A program made the translations under genes and the position numbers. A stretch of 64,000 nucleotides of DNA, taken from Oscillospiraceae bacterium (lineage in GTDB: Bacteria; Bacillota; Clostridia; Oscillospirales; Acutalibacteraceae). The notes below the pieces were generated by a model that worked only from the letters and a program-made list of their open reading frames with translations, was not told where the DNA came from and did not search any database. Shown here one piece after another: positions 1 to 9,000 of the stretch (positions are counted from its first letter, which is position 1; the number at the start of each line of letters is the position of its first letter). Location of the stretch: assembly GCA_031256825.1 (NCBI GenBank), contig JAIRPV010000006.1, positions 33,092 through 97,091 of the forward strand, read 5' to 3'.

Positions 1-3000
1 TAGCACACGTTGGGCAGAATCTGCATCACGGTCTTTGTGGAGCCCGTCGCCAACTGCTCCATGAAGTAAAGCACCGGGTTCAAAATCGCGTCGAGCTTGC
101 CGTTGGCGTCCAACGTTCTGTACTTCTCAACAGAGGTAATCGCTCTCTTGGCGTTGAGCGGCATCAGCAGCGCTTCCAAAATCGGGAGCAAGCCGTAGCG
201 ATAACCGTCGTAACCTGTCGCTTTCAGGAAGCCAAGGTTGTTGTTGATGGTCTCGTCGTGCACCATAGTGATATCGGAACCCGCCAGCATGAAGTCGAGA
301 ACCGGCATCAGCGGAATCAGGAAGTCCTTCAAACCATTGACAAAGCTGGTTTTGTCGGTGACCTCCGGGGCGGTCCAGCTGTAAATGTGCTGCAACGCCG
401 CAGTCGCGTCGAAGTCCACACCGTTCACCTGAATGATGCTCGAGAGGAAATCATCGATGGTCTTGCCCGTGCCGCCGATTTGCGTGCCCAGAATGTTCGG
501 GATCTTGTCTTTGAGCAGCTTCGCGATGGATTCCAGATTCTCCTTCGTATAAAGCGCGCTGCCCAACAGGTCATACAGCAACCCATTCGCGGTTCCGCCG
601 CCCTTCTTCAGCGGCACGGAACCCAGCGGCTTGCCAAGGATAATCTGGCAGAGGTTGTTCACATATTTGTCGAGGTTATTCGACAGAGTCTTCGCCGAGC
701 CCTTACACCACCAGATATACTTGTATAATTTCTCGTTGCGCTTGTAATCCGGATAGCTAATGTGGCCGGGCAGACTGTTCATCAAACCGGTGTTGAGCAA
801 CTCGACAAGGCCCGTCATGTTCTTCTGTTCGAGGAAATCGAACACGCCCAGCAAGTTCATCACCTGCGTCAGCAGATCGGCAACGTTCACCTCCACATAG
901 GAACCTTGGCCGTTCAAGCCAAGCGCCTTGAAGTCGTCGCCGTCGAATACCTTCACTTTGCCAACAATCAAGCTCTCCAGCGTGATGGTCTTCAGCGGAA
1001 TATCCGCAAATTGCTGCACTTCTTCCAGCATCGCAGCCAGTAACTTGTTGATGCTTTCACCAAGCCCCAATGTGTAGTAGAGCAACGGGGACTCGTCTGG
1101 CGCAAAGCCAACGCCAAATGCGGCAAGAAGTTCGCTCAGCAGATCGGGGAAGAACTTCAACAGATGCTTGCTAAGCACCCGCCAAACAGTCGCCCCAAAG
1201 GAATTGGGGCCTTTCAAAAGCTGTACTTCACCGATTCCGCCGGATTCCACGGCATACTTAAAGTCGCCATCCTGGATCTTCAAGATATCCGTGGCAACGG
1301 TGGCGAATGTTCCAAACAGGCGGATCACTGCCTGCTCGGCAATAGAATCGCCGCTGCCGTTGCTGAGGAGATAGGCCACGTTCGGCAGGAGATGCAGCAC
1401 GGTTTGCACGGGGGTTTCCACCAGCGCGTTGAGCAGGAAGAGGACGGGGTTCAGGATTGCCTTGGCCTGATCCTGAGCGGTGGCGGCGTTCTTGTAGTCG
1501 TCCGGCAAAACCAGCGTATTGAGGAAGCCGGGCAAATCGGCGCCAAGCCCCGCCAACAGCGGCAACAAACCATCCGCATAGCCTTCGTAGCCATACAGGC
1601 GCAGGAAGCCTTCGCCGTCGGCCACAGTCGCGTCGTCAATGGCCTTCAGATTCTTCCCTGCCAGCAAGACGTTCAGGATTGGCATCAGCGGCGCTACCAG
1701 AGCCGAGAGCTGTTCCACAAAATCATCCGCGCCAGTGACCGAAACCGTTCCGTTCAGGAATGTTCCCAGCGGCTCGAACACCTGGTTCAGGTCAAGCGCC
1801 TGGCCGTCAATCGTGATGAGCTTCTTCAGAATCTGGAGGGGATATAGCGGCAGTTGCAGACCGCTGCTCACGTCGAGCAGAATCGGGCCTTCTATCGTAG
1901 CTTTCAGGCCGTAAATCGTTCCCGCGATGGCTTTCAGGTTATCCGCGGTGAAGAGATTATCGCCCAGCCAGCCGTTGATCGTATCCTGGAGCGTGTCTTC
2001 CACTGTGAACGCGTTGCCCAGCAAGCCTTCCAGCCAGCTCTTGCCTGCGGCGTTGCCCGCGATGAGCTGATCCCAGGCCCAGTTGATGACCGCGTCGGCA
2101 TTGTCCACAAGGTACTGCGCCTGCGCGGGCTTCAGCCAGTTGGGATACCCCACGGCAGTGCCCTGAAGCGGCGCCTTCTGGTAATTGATCTTGTCGAACT
2201 CCTCCGGCTTCGCGTTGTTGATGAAGTACCACAAGCTCGCCATATCTTGTTCGTCGAGCAGATCAAACACACCGGTGATGATGAGCAGTTCGGTCAGCAA
2301 ATCGCCCTTGTTCACCTTCACATAAGAGGCCTCTGTGCCCAGCGCGTCGAACGGAGCTTCGAACTTTGTGATATCGCCTGTGATGAGGTCTTCTACCTTG
2401 AACGGGTTGATGATACTCACCGGCAGAACATCTTCCAGCACCTGATCAAGCGCGCCGCCCAGACCAATGTCATCCGGATAGTCGCCAAGATCTTTGCCCA
2501 TGCGCGCCAGCACCACGCGCAGCGCGGTTGCGAGGAAGGAATTTTGCCCCGCGATAAGGCGAATCTCATCCTTCGGAATCGCCTGGAAACCGCTGTCTTG
2601 AATGCCCAGAACGTCGATCGCCACAAGCGTCAGCGGAGCGAGCAGGCGCAATATGGCTTGCTCCATAACGGAGTCGCCAGTGCCGTTGCTGAGAATATAC
2701 GCCATATTCGGGAGGATGTGCAGCAGCGTTTGCACCGGGCTTTCAACGAGCGCGTTGAGCAGGAAGAGGATCGGGTTCAAAATCGCCTTGGCCTGATCCT
2801 GCGCGGTAGGCGCGTTCTTGTAATCTTCTGGCAGAACCAGCACGCCCGGCTCCAGGTAGCCTTCCACATCCGCGCCCAGCGCCGCCAGCAACGGCAGCAA
2901 GCCGCGTTCGTAGCCGTCGTAGCCATACAGGCGCAGGAAGCCTTCGCCGTCGGCCACATCCTGGTCGTCGATGATCTTCAGATTCTTCCCTGCCAGGAAG

Positions 3001-6000
3001 AGGTTCAGCGCCGGCATGAGAGGCGCGACGAAATCCGCGAGCGTGTTGATGAAATCGTCGGCGCCGCTGACCTGGGTTGGGTTGCTCAGATAGGCCTCCA
3101 CCGTGTCGAACATTTCATCGAGATCAACCGTCGCGCCGCCAACTGTGATGAGCTTTTTCAGCATCTCAATCGGATAGAGCGGAACCTTGATTGTATCGGT
3201 GACCTGAATCTCGATCGGGCCTTGCACCTGGGCTTTCAGATTGAATATCATCTGCGCAAACGCCGTCAGGTTCGCGTGCGTATAGAGGTTGTCGCCCAGC
3301 CATCCGGCCACCGTATCCTGAAGCGTGTCTTCGACGGTAACGCTCACCGCGCCGTTGGTCAGGCCGATCAGGGCATTCTGCGCCCAAAGCTTCGCGTCGG
3401 GATTTTCGAAGATTGCCGCCCACGACCAGTTGATCACCGCGTCGGCGTTATCCGCCAGGAACTGCGCCTTGGTCTTGTCGAACCAATTCGGGGCAGCGGG
3501 CTGCGTGCCCTGGAGCGGCGCCTTTTGGTAATCGATCTTGCTGAAATCGGCCAGCGGATCGTTGTTGATCAGGCTCCACAGGCTCTCCATGTCCTTCTCA
3601 TCGAGCAAGTCGAACACGCCGGTGATGAGGAGCAGTTCGGTCAGCATATCCGCCGTGTCAACATCCACATAGGTGGCCTTGTTGTTTAGGTCAAGCGCCG
3701 CTATTTCGTCTCTGGTGAACTCTGTGACAACGCCTGTGATGAGGTCTTCCAGCGTGAAGGCGCTCAGGGAAAGCGGGGCCGCGGCAATCTGCGGAATCTT
3801 TGCCGCGAGGAGGCCGTTGATATATTCGCCCAGGCCAACGTTCATCGGCGACTCGATGGTCAGGCCAAACTGTGGCAGATACGAGAGCAGCAGCGCGTTC
3901 ACCAGCGAGTCGTCGCCCGCCACCAGACGGATTGCACTGGTTCTGTTGCTTAATTCGTCAAGATCGATATTTCCGTTCCCGTCATCCGGATAGGCGCCAT
4001 CGTCTTCTCTGCGCAGCGCATCCAGTTCAGGTACGATTTCGATGATCAGCCGCGTGAACGGAGCCAGCAACCGCATCAGCGCTTGTTCCGCGATGGATTC
4101 GCCGTTGACATTGCTGAGAATGTGCGCCACATTGGGGATGATCTTCAGCAGCGTCTGCGTCGGCGAGGTCACGAACGCTTTGAGCAGATAAAGGATCGGT
4201 TCGATGATGGCCGCCGCCTGGCCCGCCGTGTCAGCCGCCTTGTAATCTTCCGGCAGAACCAGCGAATCCACATAGCCGTCGATATCCGCGCCCAGCGCCG
4301 CCAGCAGCGGCAACAGGCCGTTGTTGTAGCCATCGTAGCCATAAATGGTCAAGAACCCTTCGTTGTCATTGACCTCGTCATCCATGATGATCTTCAGGTC
4401 TTTGCCGGCCAGGAACAGGTTCAGCACTTGCATGAACGGCGCGAGGATGGCCAACAACTCGGCGACAAAATCATCTTTGCCCGTAATGTTGATTGACTGC
4501 AAGCCCATATAACTGGCCGTTGTGGGATCGGTGTACCGGAGATAGAACAGCATGGACGGCCCGAAGGGCATTCCTGAGCCGGGGTCAACGCCCCCAATCA
4601 TCTGGTCAAAATCCAGTGGCACGCCGTCAACGCTGAGCAATTGCGCCATGAGTTCTTTCGGCTTGAGCGTAACAGGCACCAGAACGCCGCCGTTCATCGG
4701 ATCGGGGATCTCCAGATTGATTTCCCACTCCGTCAGCTTCGTGTTAAGCCCCATGAGAATCTGCACCAGCAGGAACAGATTTTCTTTTGTGAAGAAGTCG
4801 TTGCCGAACAGGGCGTCCACCGTTGCGTCCAGGGTGTCCTTGATTTCAATATTGAGATCCAGCGCCGGGTTATAGGACATCTGGCCCGAAGGATCCAGCT
4901 TGGCAATGAGAGCGTCTTTCGCGCCGTTGACATCGGCAGTGAAGCTGTTCAACGCGTTCTGCGCCCACGTTTTTGCGTCGGCGTTGCCCTCAAAGAGCGC
5001 GCGCCACGCCCAGTTGATCACCGCGTCGGTGTTATCCGCCAGGAACTTCGCCTTGTCCTTGCTAAACCAGGTCGGCGCGTTCGTCAGCGGCGTTGCTTCA
5101 TCGCCGGGCTTCGGACCCTTCGCGTAGTCAATGCGGTTGAAATCCGGGAACTTGTTATACTGAATCAGTTTGGTCAGTTCCGCGAAGTCGTTGACCGTTT
5201 CGAGCACGCCCATCGCATCGAGCAGCTTGAAGATGATCGTAACGCCGTCGGCCTCCACATAATTCAGCCCCGTATCGGGATCCTGTCTCCATTCGCCCGC
5301 CAGCAATTCCTCCATCATGGTCGGCAGGTCGTACTCACGGCCGCCGAACTGAATGGTGTTGCCTTTCAGCAAGCCTTGCAGCAATGTCATTGTGTCGATC
5401 CGCAAGCCATCGCTGGTATCGAACGAAACGCCGGGCACACTGCTCAGATCGAACGAGAAGATAGAACTGACGTCCACCATCGGGCGCAGGGTATCGATGA
5501 GCACATAAAGCGGCTGAACAAGGGCGCTTGCCGCGCTTTGCAGCCCCGAATCCTCGCCGTTCGCCGGTGTCATGATAAAGGCCAGAAGGTTCGGCAGAAC
5601 GTTCAGCAGGCCCTGCACCGGGTCGCCCAGAAGCGCGGTTACAATTTCCGCAAGCGATCCGACAATGGATTTCAGCCGGGCCGTCGCGTCGCTCATGGCG
5701 AGATAATCCGCAGGTTTATCTAATTTCAGGCCAAGCGGAATGGCCAGAACGTTCAGGATCGGCCAAAGGGCGTTTTCGTAGCCCAGGAAGCCGGGCAGCT
5801 CAAGCAGCGGCGAATAGGTGGGCGTTGCCGGAACATTGTTGTCGATTTGGTAAATGCCCAGGGTCTTGCCCGCCAGCAGATAATCCAGAATCGGCGCAAT
5901 CGGTTCGAAAAGATCCGTCACTGCGGCAATAAAGTTGTCGAGGGTACCCACGCCCGTGCCATAGTAGGTTCCGTTCTGGGCATAGTTGTAGATCTTGTCC

Positions 6001-9000
6001 ACGATGTCGTCCATCATGTTCATGGAGATCCAGTCGCCGGAATTGGCGCCACCAATCATGAGCGCGTGGTTCACCAGATCGGACATGCTGCTGAGCAGGT
6101 TATAGATCGACACCTGCTGCCCCTGGAAGAGAACTTCTTTGTCGAGCAGGCCGTGCACCATATCCACCAGGGAATTGAAGGTTTGCTGGTTGGCGGAATC
6201 AGAGAGCTTCTGCGCCATCCGTTTCGCGCCGTCAACAAACGGCTCGCCGAAGAGAACCTTCCAGACAATGTCGAGCACAGGCCCGGAGTTCTTGATCAGA
6301 TAATCCGCGTCAGATAAGCCTTCGTACTCCCCGGCAACGTCGCCATATGGCTTGTTGTGCTGGCCGCCTTCGCCCCACCAATCCGGCGCGAAGGGCATAT
6401 GGGGGATAATCGTTGGCGCGGACTGCTTGAATTCCAGCTGCGCATACTTCGATCCGTTCGGCGCTAGCAGTTCTGTCAGCGCCATCAGCGCTTCGTCCAG
6501 CTCCTTCTGGTTGGCCGTTCCAATGTCTGTTGGCCGCAGCGAAGTGTCGAACACGGTGTAGCCCACTGGGATCATGCCGGAACGCATGAGCCAGTTGATC
6601 ATGAACTTGAACACGTCTGTGGGGTTGGCTTCCACATAATAACGCGTGTCGCGGTACCCATTGATCAGCTTATCCTGGTTGTGGTTGAGGAACGCGTTGT
6701 TTTCTGCCACGCGGCGCGTCGGATAGTCGGTATGCAGCTCGCCCAGGCTGGCCAGCTGAATTTCGTCGAGGAACGCCACGGTATCCTGGCTCAGGAACTG
6801 CCCCAGGAAGTTGGAAAGATCTTTTGTGGAACCCAGGAATCCGTTCACGGTGTCGCCCACATCCCCGGACATCAACATCGATCTCACATCCAGCGGCAGC
6901 GCATCCGCCTTACCAAAGCTGGCCTTCGGGAATGAGCTGGCCCCCAGGCCGCCGACGCCCGTCAACACTACCCACGCCTCGTAGGAAATATTCATGCCCA
7001 ATTTGTCCATCAGGTAATGCATCCGGTCGGCAGACATGGCAAACGCCAAATTCGGCAGCAGCTTGAGCAGTTCGGTCAGCGGCGCTTTCGCCATCTTATA
7101 AAGGAACGCATCCAGCGGGCCAAATATTGTGTTCACCAAATTCTTCGCCTGCGCGTCGCTCAGCGCCGGCATCATGTCCCCGCTCTGATACCCCGTGTAA
7201 ACCGAATCGCTGTGCACCGCGCCGCCCGAATGTGCCGGTATCGTCGGCAGATACGATTGCGCCGTTGTGTCATCCGGGATGATTGGGCTGGAACCTGAAT
7301 AAACAACGCCGTTCAGCGAAACATTGCTCGCCCCCAGTATCGTCGGATCCAGCTGGCTCCATGTCTTCGCCGAATCCGCGCCCAGCAGCGCTTCAAACAG
7401 CGGAACCAGCATGGTGCCGAACGCCTTGCCGCCGTCGAATTGCAGCAGCATATCCAGCGCGCCCACGCCCTGCGTGTCAGACACAGTAATCGCGGTGCTG
7501 CCGGTCGAAGTTGTATTGACCACGCCGATGCTGTAGCAATACACTTCCTGCTTCTTTCCGAAGAGCAAGCTGCTCAGCATGGGGCTTAAGCCCTTCAGCG
7601 CAATCGCGATCGCGTCCATGAAGCGCTCGCGCTTTTCGCTCAGGCTGGTCGCATCGTTGATGCCCCAATCCAGATAGAACTTGCCGTCTTTATAAAGGGC
7701 CGGGGCGGTTGCCTCGCTCCACGCGCCTGTTGGGTAGATATGGTCTTTGCCCATATTCGGGTTATATCTCGGGTCATCGGGGGTGGCTTCCGGGCTGCCG
7801 GGCCTGGCCTTCGGGCCAATCCGCTTCAGGTACTGATCGGACGTTTCGTTGTTGTTCAGCTCTGGCAGATAGTTTGCCGCAGCTTCCGGCGAATGGTTGG
7901 TCGATTGATCCGTATTGGAAATCGTGCTGCCGCCGTAGGCGTAACCCCCGCCGCTGCCACTGAACTTGCTTGAAACCGCGTTGCCAAGCCACAGGTTGGC
8001 TTGATTGCAGAACGCCAGATAGCTCCGGTTGGTGTAGGAACTGCCGCCGTCATAGCTTTTCGTTGCCGAGGCGGTATACGTCCAGGCGCCGTTCACCTTT
8101 TGGTACGGGCTCTTCCACGACTGGATCCAGTTCTGCTCTTCGGTATCCACGCCGCCGCGGAAATTCCGCAGCGCGCTGATAGCATTCGGGAACTTCGAGG
8201 CAAAACCGGAACTCGCGATCATGTCGCCCAGCAGGTTCGGGTAAATCTTCAGCTGCGCAAACGTGTCGTTGGTTCTGTTTTCCGCGTTGGCCAGCCGGGA
8301 ATACAGCGAGAAGAAGCGGCCATAAATGCGGATGTTAGTCGTTATGCCGAAGGTGCTGCAGCCCTGATTCAACCGCTCATCCAGTTTGCCGCCGTTGTCG
8401 GCGGCCATAGCCGCGATGCTGGTCAGCCAAATGTCCTCAAAGCTTTCGCAGATCAGCGGATACAGCATGCCAACGATCGTGTTGACCACTTCGTCGGTGA
8501 AAATCGTGCCGCCAACAATGCTGTCGAGCACTTCGCCGCCGCTCTGGGTGGTCTTCGTGAAGTCAACGCCCATGTCCTCCAGGGTTTGCGCAAGCTGCGG
8601 CGACAAACTCTTCAACGCGCTCAGCAGCGGGGCAAGGTTGCCGCTCGAACCCAGGAAACGATCGAGCTTGTTGATCGCCTGGCCAAGATAAAGATCGTTC
8701 GTGCCGGATTTGCTGTCTGTATAGTCATGATCCGGAAGGATGTCTTCCGCTTTTGCCTCGCGCGAAAGCGGAGCAAGCGTGGTGCCTGTGTAATACTGGG
8801 TGGGATTGTGCGCCAGCCACCCCAACAGTTCCGGCATCGACTGCGACAGGAACTCGAACGCCTTCATGACGCCCGCCGCCAGACGCCCGGTCTGGCCCTG
8901 ATCCTTGAACAGATGATAGATCGACTGATCTTCAATGGTATAATAGATGCGCTGCAGATCGTTGACCGCCCGCATGGCGGCTTCTTTTTGGGCGGTGGTC

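Noticed and set aside
1854..3689. A 611-codon plus-strand open frame, and others such as 4641-5723 and 8001-9458
   Set aside because: They are antisense to the giant minus-strand gene, have Gln/Arg/His-rich shadow composition, no ribosome binding sites and no domains. The minus frame has a signal peptide and coherent repeats.
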